A stretch of 64,000 nt of DNA, taken from positions 41,832 to 105,831 of the forward strand of contig NZ_JADMJO010000007.1 of NCBI RefSeq assembly GCF_018780385.1, written 5' to 3'. Source of the DNA: Hydrogenophaga sp. GTDB taxonomy: Bacteria > Pseudomonadota > Gammaproteobacteria > Burkholderiales > Burkholderiaceae_C. Below, piece by piece: positions 18,776-26,870 of this stretch (within the stretch, counting starts at the first letter, position 1; every line of letters begins with the position of its first letter). The notes under the pieces are model-generated. The model made no database searches, had not been told where the DNA came from, and was given only the letters and a program-made list of their open reading frames with translations. The position numbers were made by a program, and so were the translations under genes.

Positions 18776-20845
18776 ATGAAGGAACTTCAAAGCTCTTTGG
18801 AAGAGGCCGCACGCCTTGCGGTTCTTGATCAAATTGGAGTCGCGTCAGTACAGGCTGACGCCATCTTCGATTCCTTGGTCAGCGCCGTATCAAGTACCTT
18901 GAGCGTCCACATTTCGGCGCTGATGTTGGTTGATGCCGAGCAGCAATGGACGTTTTGCTCTGTCGGTTGGGATAGTTTCCGGTCTTCGTCGCGCGATTCC
19001 AGCTTCTGTGCTTATTCCATTCTTGACGACGCTGTGTTTGAAGTCGAAGACACGCGTACGGATGAGAGGTTTTGCAACAATCCCTTCGTGACAGGCGAGC
19101 CCTTTTTCCGGTGGTACGCCGGCGTGGCTCTTTCTGTGAGAGGCCAACGCATCGGTGCACTGTGCGCGATGGATACCGCGCCGCGACGCCTGACCTCAAT
19201 AGAAAAATCGTTTCTCGCGTCCATGGCGGAAATAGCAAGCCGCTTGCTTGAAGAAGGACTGCTCAAGGCCGAACGTGACCACGCGCTGAAGATCGCTTCC
19301 GAGAGCGAGGAGCGCTTGCGCTTTGCGCTCGATGCAGCCGGTATTGGTGACTGGGACATGAACCTGCAGACCAATGTCGCGCGGCGTTCGTTGAACCACG
19401 ATCGCTGTTTTGGCTATGCAGACGCTGTTTCTGAATGGGGCTACGACACATTCCTGAAACATGTCCACGCCGAGGATAGAGATCGCGTCGACCAGCACTT
19501 TCAAGTAGCACTGGCGACGCTTGGTGAGTACGACATAGAGTTCAGGTGTGAGTGGTCAGACGGTTCGACCCATTGGCTGTGGTCCAAAGGTCGCTTTTAC
19601 GCCGACTGCGAAGGCAAGCCTTATCGCGTGGCTGGGATACAGGTTGATGTCACGCCGCGTGTCCAGTCCGAGGTGCAGCGAATATCCCTTGAATCTCAAG
19701 TGCGAGAGGCTCAAAAACATGAGGCGATTGGCACATTGGCCGGCGGTATTGCGCACGATTTCAACAACATACTGGGAATCATTCTTGGCAATAGCAAGCT
19801 CGCAGCGGAAGACGCGGGATTGAACGCGTCCATCCTCGAATCTCTGGAAGAAATCGAGAAGGCGGGATTGCGCGGACGAGATCTCGTTCAACAAATCCTT
19901 GCATTCAGTCGCAAACAGCCCACCAATCGGGTGGCGGCACAGCCCGGGAAGCTGCTGGGAGACATGACGAGAATGCTGCGCCCGATGCTGCCAGCACAGG
20001 TCTCATTGGTTCTGGAAGTGGACGATGACACGCCACTCATCAACGTTGACCGGGTGCAGATCGACCAGGTGATGATGAATCTCGTCACCAATGCTGTACA
20101 CGCGATGGCGTCGAGGGCCGGGACGATTCGAATCTCGGCGAGAGGCTGTACTGTTTCGGACTCCGATATCGGCCACGGCTGCCTTCTGGATGGTCCTTGC
20201 GTTCTGATCTCTGTGGTCGACAATGGCTCAGGCATGGACATCGAAACCAAGCAGCACCTGTTCGAGCCATTCTTCACAACCAAACCAGTGGGTGAGGGCA
20301 CTGGGCTGGGCCTTTCGGTAGTGGAGGGTATCGTGACTCGGCATGGTGGCAAGATCGTCTTCGACAGCACACTGGGGGTCGGCACACGATTTGATCTCTA
20401 CTTTCCAGTCGCTCAAGAGGAGCGCAGCGGCGAGGTTTCCATCGAAACTCCCGCAACTATTTCCTCGCCTGTAGTCAAAAGCCGAGTGCTGTATATCGAT
20501 GACGACGAGGCACTGGTTTTCCTCGTCACCCGCTTGCTGGAGCGGAGCGGGCACGCGGTGACAGCGTTGGTTTCGTCTGAAGAGGCGCGAGAGTTGCTTC
20601 GGACCACTAATGAAAGGTTCGACGTTGTCATCTCCGACTACAACATGCCCGGCGATAACGGCATTGAGGTACTCAAGGATGTGATGTGCCTAAAGCCAGG
20701 TACGCCGGTCGCGCTCATCTCAGGCTACATCACAGACGCCATGCGCGAAGAAGCAGCGAGCGTCGGTGTAAAGGAAATCATTTTCAAGCCCAATTCTCCC
20801 CAGGAACTGGCGCAGGCGATGCACAGGTTGCTACAACCCGATTGA
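18776..20845 (+). CDS. Soluble hybrid histidine kinase (GAF-PAS-HisKA-HATPase-REC)
   Basis: 689 aa. GAF (about 20-165) resembles that of the gene before it (DAEQQWTFCSVGWDS against DAERQWFKSRLGFE). PAS (about 180-300) has RFALDAAGIGDWDMN. HisKA carries TLAGGIAHDFNNILG. The ATPase boxes are complete (VTNAVHAMA, DNGSGM, GEGTGLGLSVV). The receiver at the end has LYIDDDEALVF, ISDYNMPGDNG and the Lys in IIFKPNSP. No membrane helix. Preceded by the degenerate kinase in the same direction, with about 120 bases between. Confidence 0.9.
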   Translation: MKELQSSLEEAARLAVLDQIGVASVQADAIFDSLVSAVSSTLSVHISALMLVDAEQQWTFCSVGWDSFRSSSRDSSFCAYSILDDAVFEVEDTRTDERFCNNPFVTGEPFFRWYAGVALSVRGQRIGALCAMDTAPRRLTSIEKSFLASMAEIASRLLEEGLLKAERDHALKIASESEERLRFALDAAGIGDWDMNLQTNVARRSLNHDRCFGYADAVSEWGYDTFLKHVHAEDRDRVDQHFQVALATLGEYDIEFRCEWSDGSTHWLWSKGRFYADCEGKPYRVAGIQVDVTPRVQSEVQRISLESQVREAQKHEAIGTLAGGIAHDFNNILGIILGNSKLAAEDAGLNASILESLEEIEKAGLRGRDLVQQILAFSRKQPTNRVAAQPGKLLGDMTRMLRPMLPAQVSLVLEVDDDTPLINVDRVQIDQVMMNLVTNAVHAMASRAGTIRISARGCTVSDSDIGHGCLLDGPCVLISVVDNGSGMDIETKQHLFEPFFTTKPVGEGTGLGLSVVEGIVTRHGGKIVFDSTLGVGTRFDLYFPVAQEERSGEVSIETPATISSPVVKSRVLYIDDDEALVFLVTRLLERSGHAVTALVSSEEARELLRTTNERFDVVISDYNMPGDNGIEVLKDVMCLKPGTPVALISGYITDAMREEAASVGVKEIIFKPNSPQELAQAMHRLLQPD

Positions 20846-21150
20846 GCGAGTGTCGGGATCGGCCGCGCAACGCCCCAGCGGATGCGGTTTCAGTGCTCTC
20901 TACGATCTGTCACCGCTCAGCAGCGGCCTGTGGGCCAAGGGCACACTATCCGCCCAATAGTGGAGTTACCCGTCAGACGCCGGCTTTCCAGCGGACATCC
21001 GCCTTGAGTCATTGTGGTGCATCACTGCTTGCACGCCAGATCAATAGCTTGGCTTTCAGCCGCCGCGGTCTGGTGAGGTCCGGTCACGCCACATTGATTG
21101 TTGGATACAGGGGTTTATGTGACGCTTTGCAGCCTCGCGGACGTCCTCGT
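20846..21150. other. Intergenic between convergent genes
   Basis: About 305 bases between the hybrid kinase and the cytochrome gene on the opposite strand. No ORF with a plausible start and no clear terminator hairpin was found. Confidence 0.4.
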
Positions 21151-21516
21151 TCAGGGCTTGAGCGCCAAGATCAGTTCGGCCAACGTACGAGCATCGGCCT
21201 CGCTGACGGTGGGCTGTGGCGGCATCATGTCTTCGCCCCACACACCACTGCCTCCTGCCCGGATCTTGGTAGCGAGCAACGCCACAGCACCGGCGTTACC
21301 GGCATAGCGGGCAGCCACTTCATTAAGGTTAGGTCCGTACTTGCGCTTGTCGATCAAGTGGCAGGCGCTGCAGTTGTTCCGCTGCAAAAGCGTCTGTAGC
21401 TGTGCGGTGTCGGCGTTTGCCTTGGGGCTCCAGAACACCGCAAAGCCACCCGCAAGCAATGCAAGCATGGCCCAGGGCAGTCGGCGCGTGATGGGGGAAG
21501 ATGGCAAATGATTCAT
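21151..21516 (-). CDS. Exported class I cytochrome c
   Basis: 121 aa from ATG 21516. A signal anchor (about 12-32, LPWAMLALLAGGFAVFW) leads to a single haem site CSACH and a distal Met in EDMMPPQP, the pattern of small c551-type cytochromes. It follows the PQQ-dependent dehydrogenase gene on the same strand, so it is the likely electron acceptor of that enzyme in the periplasm. A hairpin terminator lies between the two genes, so part of the transcripts may stop before it. Confidence 0.85.
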   Translation of the reverse strand: MNHLPSSPITRRLPWAMLALLAGGFAVFWSPKANADTAQLQTLLQRNNCSACHLIDKRKYGPNLNEVAARYAGNAGAVALLATKIRAGGSGVWGEDMMPPQPTVSEADARTLAELILALKP

Positions 21517-21579
21517 AGTCAAACCTGCATGAAGTGACCAACGTTCAATCGGTGGTCGGGGTGGTGAAGCGGTGATCCA

Positions 21580-21608
21580 TAAAAAAAGCGCTGCCGAGCG
21601 GCAGCGCT
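21580..21608 (-). terminator. Hairpin terminator between dehydrogenase and cytochrome genes
   Basis: AGCGCTGCCG pairs with CGGCAGCGCT, and on the minus strand a run of seven T follows (21580-21586). It could end or attenuate the transcript of the dehydrogenase gene. Confidence 0.75.
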
Positions 21609-21625
21609 CCCAGCGCAGAACAGGC

Positions 21626-22951
21626 TCAGTTCGGCGTCACGCGATAAATCATGCCGCTGGCTTCATCGGCGACGTAAAGCGCGTTGTCCGGGCCCATTGA
21701 CACGTGACGGAAGCGACCAGCGAATGTCGGCCAGGACAGTTCCTGGCGAGTGGCGGTGGAGCCGTCCTTGCTGATGTCAAGGATGTCGATGCGGTTGCCT
21801 GTCGGCGTGCCGTGGATGCCGATGCCGGCGTAGCCGACGGCCAGACGGCCTTCCCACTCCTTCCACTGCTTGCCCGTCAGGAACACACTGCCGCACATGC
21901 CCTGCGACAGGCCGTTGTTGTTCCAGGCCGGCTTCATGGCGTCGGGGTAGGCACGCACGTCGGTCATGGACATGAACGCGCTGCGCTCGGCAGGCGGCAT
22001 GGCGCCCATCTGGTTAGGCGAGTAGCCGCAGTAGTTGTCCGGGCAGGCGGGGCGTCCGTTGCGGTTGTCACGCGGGTCCCAACCACCGTTGCCGCCGTTG
22101 ACGAGCTTGGTGACCTCGTCGCTGTGCCAAGGGCCGTTCTCCGAAATGAACGGCTCGTTCGTGCCCGGACGAAACGCAATGCCTTGCGGGTTGCGGAAAC
22201 CGTAGGCGAAGATGCGTTTGTCAAAACCCGCCGGCGGGTTGTTGCCCGCGGCGGCTTTCCCGTCGCGATCCACGCGCAGCACCTTGCCGCGAATCTGCGT
22301 GGGACTCTGCGGGCCTTCGCCGTTGTGGTTGTCGCCGGTCGTGACGTACAGGAAGCCGTCACCCGGGTTGAAGCGGAGGCGGCCGCCGTTGTGCGCGCCC
22401 GGCCCACCAAACGGATGGTTCGACTTGGCGGGCTTGTAGCCGATGTCGTTGATGATTTCGACGATGTCGGACACAGAGGACAACGAATCGCCCACCTTCA
22501 TCCGCATGACGATGTTGTTGTAACCACCGTAGGTGCGGTTCGCGCCCTTCGAGCTGGAATACAGGTAAACAAAGCGGTTGCTCGCGAATTGCGGGTCGAT
22601 TGCGACGCCCTGCACGCCAGCTTGGCCGTCGCAGAACAGATCTGCCTTCACGCTCGCGTAGCCGGTGGTGCCACCTACACCGAGCAGCGCGGTTGTTTTG
22701 CCTGAGGGCAGCCGCACAGACAAGCCCTTGCATTTCTCGGTGTAGAACATGGTGCCGTCGGGCAGGAATGCCATGTCCCAGGGCGACTCGGTCTTCTGGA
22801 AGTCCTCTACCTTGACGGTCACCTGCGCGGCGGCAACTGTCGACATCGCCCCGATGACAGCGGCGAGGCCGATCGGCAGCAGGGACCACGGCGAGCGGTG
22901 CGTGGATGGTGAATCGCCCGGGGCGTCTGCAGAAAATACCTGTTGAGTCAT
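21626..22951 (-). CDS. PQQ-dependent sugar (glucose/sorbosone-type) dehydrogenase
   Basis: 441 aa with an N-terminal membrane/signal segment (about 23-43). The six-bladed beta-propeller of the GSDH family is seen in WDMAFLPDGTMFYTEK, QGVAIDPQF, GPGAHNGGRLRFNPGDGFLY, TGDNHNGEG, RIFAYGFRNPQGIAF and RHVSMGPDNALYVADE. The HNGGRLRF histidine region and the arginine in GFRNPQG match the PQQ-binding side of the family. Start at 22951 has GAGGAG upstream. It would oxidise an aldose-type substrate in the periplasm and pass electrons to the cytochrome c next door. Substrate is inferred only by family. Confidence 0.85.
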   Translation of the reverse strand: MTQQVFSADAPGDSPSTHRSPWSLLPIGLAAVIGAMSTVAAAQVTVKVEDFQKTESPWDMAFLPDGTMFYTEKCKGLSVRLPSGKTTALLGVGGTTGYASVKADLFCDGQAGVQGVAIDPQFASNRFVYLYSSSKGANRTYGGYNNIVMRMKVGDSLSSVSDIVEIINDIGYKPAKSNHPFGGPGAHNGGRLRFNPGDGFLYVTTGDNHNGEGPQSPTQIRGKVLRVDRDGKAAAGNNPPAGFDKRIFAYGFRNPQGIAFRPGTNEPFISENGPWHSDEVTKLVNGGNGGWDPRDNRNGRPACPDNYCGYSPNQMGAMPPAERSAFMSMTDVRAYPDAMKPAWNNNGLSQGMCGSVFLTGKQWKEWEGRLAVGYAGIGIHGTPTGNRIDILDISKDGSTATRQELSWPTFAGRFRHVSMGPDNALYVADEASGMIYRVTPN

Positions 22952-23094
22952 GTCGTCTCCTCATTTGGTTTTCTTGAGCGGTATGGCTCCTGGGATCTTG
23001 CATTCTTGACCCGACCCCACCCCAAAGGTTAGCCACGGCACGCGCCAAGGTACTTAGCGTTTTCCCTAGAAAACTCCGCAGGCTTATCAGCCCA

Positions 23095-23320
23095 CCTGTT
23101 CGTCGAATGCCAAGGGCCCGACTGAGTACATAGCTCGAGACCACCGAGCGGAGGCTCAGCGCGGGCACCTGCAGGCTGGCGGCAATCGACGACACGGCCG
23201 TTTTGAGGATGGTCGCATCGAGCTTCTCAATGAACAGCGCCGTGGCCACGATCCACGGCAGGTAGCGCTTGGCGGCAGAGCGCCCCGTCGCGGCGCTGGC
23301 AGGGTGGGTGGTAGCTAAGA
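23095..23320 (-). pseudogene. N-terminal fragment of DHA2-type MFS efflux transporter
   Basis: The minus-strand frame reads AAKRYLPWIVATALFIEKLD followed by ATILKTAVSSIAASLQVPAL and SVVSSYVLSRALG. This is the first helix and motif region of EmrB/QacA-type drug transporters (LDATI, A-P-x-I-A-x-S-L). The frame then loses similarity within about 70 residues of the ~500 expected, and no start codon is obvious. A dead fragment between the dehydrogenase and pqqE. Confidence 0.6.
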
Positions 23321-23368
23321 CGTTGATACTCCGTGCCGCTCCCTTGCTGTGCGGCTGGGCTGCACGCG

Positions 23369-24577
23369 TTAACTCTTGAGCGTGGCTGCGGCCGGTCCAG
23401 GCAGCGCCGCGCCGAGGCGGCGGGAGTTAACGGGGTTTCGGAACACCAGCGGCTGCTCCCGAACACCGCGGGCAGCGCCGTTGGCCGCGGTGGCTGCGGA
23501 CTTGGCCGCCTGCGCCACGGCATCGACTACCTGCTGATGGTGCGGGCTCTTCACGCACACCGGGTCGGCAGCTGCCGGGTCGTTGGCCAGCATGAAGGCT
23601 TGGCAACGGCAGCCACCAAGGTCCTGTTCACGGAATTCGCAGCTGGTGCACGGCTCCTTCATCCAGCCGGTGCCGCGGTAGCGGTTGAAGCCTTCAGAAT
23701 CGAACCAGATGTCGCGAAGGCTGTGCTCGCGCACATTCGGAAAGCTCAACCCCGGCAGCATCTTCGCTGTGTGGCAGGGCAGGGCGGTACCGTCCGGCGC
23801 GACGGTGAGAAACATATTGCCCCAACCGTTGACACATTTCTTTGCCCGACCTTCGTGGTAATCGGGGGCAACAAAAAAGATGCGCATGCGGTCGCCGAGC
23901 TTGGCGCGCCAGCGGTCTGTCACCGTCTCGGCCTCGCGCAGCTGCTCATGCGTGGGCAGCAGGTGGTCGCGGTTCAGGTAGGCCCAGGAGTAGTACTGGG
24001 TGTTGGCCAGCTCCAGGTATTCGGCGCCCAACTCGGCTGCCATCTCGATGATGCGGTCCATGTGCTCGATGTTCATGCGGTGGATCACCACATTCATGAC
24101 CATCGGCCAGCCCTGATCCTTGATGATCCGTGCGACCCGGCTCTTCAGGTCGAAGGTCTTGGTGTGCGATAGAAAGTCATTCATCTCCGGCGTCGAATCT
24201 TGAAACGACAGCTGGACATGTTCGAGGCCGGCGGCTTTCAACGCCGCGGCGCGCGCGGGGCTCAGGCCGACGCCGGAGGTCAACAGATTGGTGTAATAGC
24301 CGAGCCGGCGTGCTTCGGCGACGATCACCTCCAGGTCATCGCGCACCAGCGGCTCGCCGCCGGAGAGACCGAGCTGCACGGCGCCCATCTCGCGGCCCTC
24401 GCGCAGCACGCGCAGCCAGTCGTCGGTGCTGAGCTCCGCTTCCTGGCGCGCGAAGTCGACCGGGTTGTAGCAGAACACGCAGTGCAGTGGGCATCGGTAG
24501 GTCAGCTCGGCGAGCAGCCACAGCGGCGGGCCGATGGCCGGTACGGCAGCGGGAGTGACGGGCATGCTGATGCTCAT
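23369..24577 (-). CDS. pqqE: PqqE, PqqA peptide cyclase (radical SAM)
   Basis: 402 aa. The radical SAM cluster motif is CPLHCVFC near residue 29, followed by LGLSGGEPLVRDD. The C-terminal SPASM region has the auxiliary cluster cysteines in ALPCHTAK, EPCTSCEFREQDLGGCRCQA and DPVCV. PqqE makes the Glu-Tyr carbon-carbon bond in PqqA using S-adenosylmethionine, with PqqD as chaperone. Start chosen at 24577 (MSISMPVTPAA), six bases after the pqqD stop. The C-terminal ~45 residues after KSPHHQQVVDAV are longer than usual and Ala-rich. Confidence 0.95.
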   Translation of the reverse strand: MSISMPVTPAAVPAIGPPLWLLAELTYRCPLHCVFCYNPVDFARQEAELSTDDWLRVLREGREMGAVQLGLSGGEPLVRDDLEVIVAEARRLGYYTNLLTSGVGLSPARAAALKAAGLEHVQLSFQDSTPEMNDFLSHTKTFDLKSRVARIIKDQGWPMVMNVVIHRMNIEHMDRIIEMAAELGAEYLELANTQYYSWAYLNRDHLLPTHEQLREAETVTDRWRAKLGDRMRIFFVAPDYHEGRAKKCVNGWGNMFLTVAPDGTALPCHTAKMLPGLSFPNVREHSLRDIWFDSEGFNRYRGTGWMKEPCTSCEFREQDLGGCRCQAFMLANDPAAADPVCVKSPHHQQVVDAVAQAAKSAATAANGAARGVREQPLVFRNPVNSRRLGAALPGPAAATLKS

Positions 24578-24582
24578 CTCGC

Positions 24583-24858
24583 TCAGTCCCAGATCAGCCA
24601 GCGCTGCTTGCCGGCCAGCTCGACAAAGGCCAGTACGTCGGCTTCGAGGCCTTGCAGCCCATGGGTTTGCTCTATGTCGGTGGCTATCGCGCCGACGCTG
24701 CGCAGGCCGTCGCAACGCGTCATGATCTCACCCGCGCTGCCATTGAGCTTGACCATCCCTTCGGGGTAAAGCAGCACATGGCAGTTCTGCACCGGCTCCC
24801 ATTGCAGCCTGAAGCCCGCGGATACGCGCGGCACCGTGGTGCGTGTCAGCTCGCTCAT
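24583..24858 (-). CDS. pqqD: PqqD, PqqA-binding chaperone
   Basis: 91 aa of the PqqD/RRE fold: [40 protein letters not shown], then [18 protein letters not shown]. It binds the PqqA peptide and presents it to PqqE. The start overlaps the pqqC stop by ATGA and the stop lies just before the pqqE start, so the three are translationally coupled. Confidence 0.95.
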   Translation of the reverse strand: MSELTRTTVPRVSAGFRLQWEPVQNCHVLLYPEGMVKLNGSAGEIMTRCDGLRSVGAIATDIEQTHGLQGLEADVLAFVELAGKQRWLIWD

Positions 24859-25619
24859 GCGGGGCTAACGCCGTAGCGTCCCGCCATTGCGTCGTTCATC
24901 GCCCACAGAATGTCGAGCTTGAACTGCAGCACCTCCAGCGCACGCTGCTGCTGCGCCCGGGTGTTGAAATGCGCCATCGTGATGGCCAGGCCCTGTTCGA
25001 CGTCGCGCCGCGCCTGGCTGACGCGGCTGCGGAAGTAGTGCAGGCCGGCCGGCTCGATCCAGCCGTAATGCTCCGGCCAGGTGGCCAGCCGCTGCTTGTG
25101 GATCTCTGGCGCGAACAGCTCGGTCAGCGAGGAGCACACCGCCTCCTGCCAGGGCGCCCGCCGGGCAAAGTTGACATAGGCATCGACCGCGTAGCGCATT
25201 GCCGGCACCACATGGCGCAGATCGAGCACCTCGGCGCGCGTCAGTCCAACGGCTTCTGCCAGGCGCAGCCAGGCCTCGATACCGCCTTCGTCGCGGATGC
25301 CATCGAGCTCGAAGCCGTCATGGTCGAGGATGCGCTGAACCCAGCCCCGTCGCACCAGCGGATCGGGGCAGTTGGAAAGCACCGCCGCATCCTTGATCGG
25401 GATCGCGATCTGGTAGTAAAAGCGGTTGGCGACCCAGCCGCGCACCTGTTCCGCGTTGGCGCGGCCGCTGTTCAGCATCATGTTGAACGGGTGGTGGATG
25501 TGGTACGAGCGGCCGCGTTCTCGCAGTCGGGTCTCGAACTCGGCATGCGACCAGGCGGGCTCTGCAGCAGTGCTGGCGTCGCCAGGGCGTGACTCAGGCA
25601 AAAGGATGTCGGCGCGCAT
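24855..25619 (-). CDS. pqqC: PqqC, pyrroloquinoline-quinone synthase
   Basis: 254 aa, the usual length. Typical segments are [14 protein letters not shown] near the N-terminus, [38 protein letters not shown] and [20 protein letters not shown]. PqqC catalyses the final ring closure and eight-electron oxidation to PQQ without a metal or cofactor. It lies three bases after pqqB and overlaps pqqD. Confidence 0.95.
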   Translation of the reverse strand: MRADILLPESRPGDASTAAEPAWSHAEFETRLRERGRSYHIHHPFNMMLNSGRANAEQVRGWVANRFYYQIAIPIKDAAVLSNCPDPLVRRGWVQRILDHDGFELDGIRDEGGIEAWLRLAEAVGLTRAEVLDLRHVVPAMRYAVDAYVNFARRAPWQEAVCSSLTELFAPEIHKQRLATWPEHYGWIEPAGLHYFRSRVSQARRDVEQGLAITMAHFNTRAQQQRALEVLQFKLDILWAMNDAMAGRYGVSPA

Positions 25620-25622
25620 GGG

Positions 25623-26543
25623 TCAGAGCTGGATGGCCATGTTGTCCTCGCAGACCACGATGCCATGGCGCGTCAGCGTCGCGCGCTCAGCCGAGTCTTC
25701 GTCGAGGATGGGATTGGTGTTGTTGATGTGGATCAGGTAGCGGGCGGTGGCCGCCGGCAGCTTGGCCAGCCACTCCACCATACCGCCGGGCCCGGATTGC
25801 GGCAGGTGGCCGATCTCGCGGGCGTGCTTGCGGCCGAGCCCCAGGCGGGGCATCTCGTCGTCGGTCCAGAAGGTGCCATCGACAAACACCGCGTTAGCGC
25901 CGCACATCGCGTCGAAAACGGCTGGCGTGATCGCGCCGAGACCAGGGGCGTAGAAGGCGGTCTTGCCGCTGCGTCGGTCGCGGATCGTCATGCCGATGTT
26001 GTCGCCCGCCACCGGGTCATCGCGGTGCGGCGAATAGGGTGCGGCCTTGCTGGATAACGGCAGCGCACTGAACAGCAGATCGGGTACGCCAGGCACCTCG
26101 AAGCCTGTGCCGTCGAGGTCGATGCGGTGACGCTCCACACCGCAGTAGTGCGAGAGCACGCGCAGCACCGGGTTGCCCTGGGTGAGGTCCTCTTCAACCG
26201 GGTCGGTGCACCACAGTGGCAGCGCGCTGCTGCGCTCACGCAGCATGAAAAGGCCGGTCGCGTGATCGACCTGGCCGTCCATCAGCACCACGCCAGCAAT
26301 CGCCGTGTCGCGCGGCGCGCGGTTGGGCTGCAGCGTCGGGTGACTGCGAATTTGTTCGAGGATGTCGGGGGACGCATTGAACAGCACACCGTCAAGAGCC
26401 GTGTCGGGCTGCACGAAGATCGATGACTGGGTGCGCGGCTTGGCATTGAGCCGACCGGCGCGCACACCGGCGCAATTGCGACAGTTGCAATTCCATTGCG
26501 GGAAACCGCCGCCGGCGGCTGAGCCGAGTATCGTGATGCGCAT
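25623..26543 (-). CDS. pqqB: PqqB, metallo-beta-lactamase-fold PQQ biosynthesis protein
   Basis: 306 aa starting MRITILGSAAGGGFPQWNC, the standard PqqB N-terminus, with the Cys pair CNCRNC. DGQVDHATGLFMLRE and the late HINNTNPILDEDS are family motifs. PqqB is a non-haem iron hydroxylase of the metallo-beta-lactamase fold that hydroxylates the tyrosine part of the precursor. Start at 26543; the frame is open upstream to 26591 but that part overlaps the pqqA-pqqB hairpin. Confidence 0.95.
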   Translation of the reverse strand: MRITILGSAAGGGFPQWNCNCRNCAGVRAGRLNAKPRTQSSIFVQPDTALDGVLFNASPDILEQIRSHPTLQPNRAPRDTAIAGVVLMDGQVDHATGLFMLRERSSALPLWCTDPVEEDLTQGNPVLRVLSHYCGVERHRIDLDGTGFEVPGVPDLLFSALPLSSKAAPYSPHRDDPVAGDNIGMTIRDRRSGKTAFYAPGLGAITPAVFDAMCGANAVFVDGTFWTDDEMPRLGLGRKHAREIGHLPQSGPGGMVEWLAKLPAATARYLIHINNTNPILDEDSAERATLTRHGIVVCEDNMAIQL

Positions 26544-26566
26544 CAGCGGCTTGAGTAAGGAGATCC

Positions 26567-26598
26567 TCCCTCTGCGCTGCGCAGGCGGCACAGAGGGA
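26567..26598 (-). promoter_or_regulatory. Stem-loop between pqqA and pqqB
   Basis: TCCCTCTG (26567-26574) pairs with CAGAGGGA (26591-26598) around a GC-rich loop. It lies between the pqqA stop and the pqqB start and lacks a T-run. Such a structure would stabilise the short pqqA message or reduce read-through to pqqB, which fits the known need for more PqqA than enzymes. The role is inferred. Confidence 0.6.
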
Positions 26599-26615
26599 GA
26601 ATCATGGACTTCGGA

Positions 26616-26690
26616 TCAGCGATTCGCGATGTACATCGTGATCTCGAAACCAAAACGAAAATCAACCGCGGTGGGGGTTTGCCATTGCAT
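26616..26690 (-). CDS. pqqA: PqqA, PQQ precursor peptide, 24 aa
   Basis: ATG at 26690 is preceded by GGAG about seven bases away. The 24-codon product begins MQWQTPTAV and ends FEITMYIANR, which is the PqqA signature. Glu16 and Tyr20, three residues apart, are the two side chains that PqqE links and that become the PQQ skeleton. It is the first gene of pqqABCDE and is followed by the hairpin at 26567-26598. It is easily missed because of its size. Confidence 0.95.
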   Translation of the reverse strand: MQWQTPTAVDFRFGFEITMYIANR

Positions 26691-26870
26691 AAAAAATCTC
26701 CGGTCGGGTGGCATGGGCTCCGGTCGGACCCCAAGAGGACTAGTTATCCTGACACTGATACTGCAGTCTCTGCCTCACCTCACCCAGCCATGCCGCCATG
26801 ATTCGCGCATCATGATTTTCATGATTCGGTGGTGTGCCGTTCAGGCGGCGGCCGTTACTATGTCGACTTA

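Noticed and set aside
22359..23249. 296-codon minus-strand ORF upstream of the PQQ dehydrogenase
   Set aside because: Only the first ~50 codons resemble a protein (the MFS fragment); the rest is out of frame with the dehydrogenase gene.
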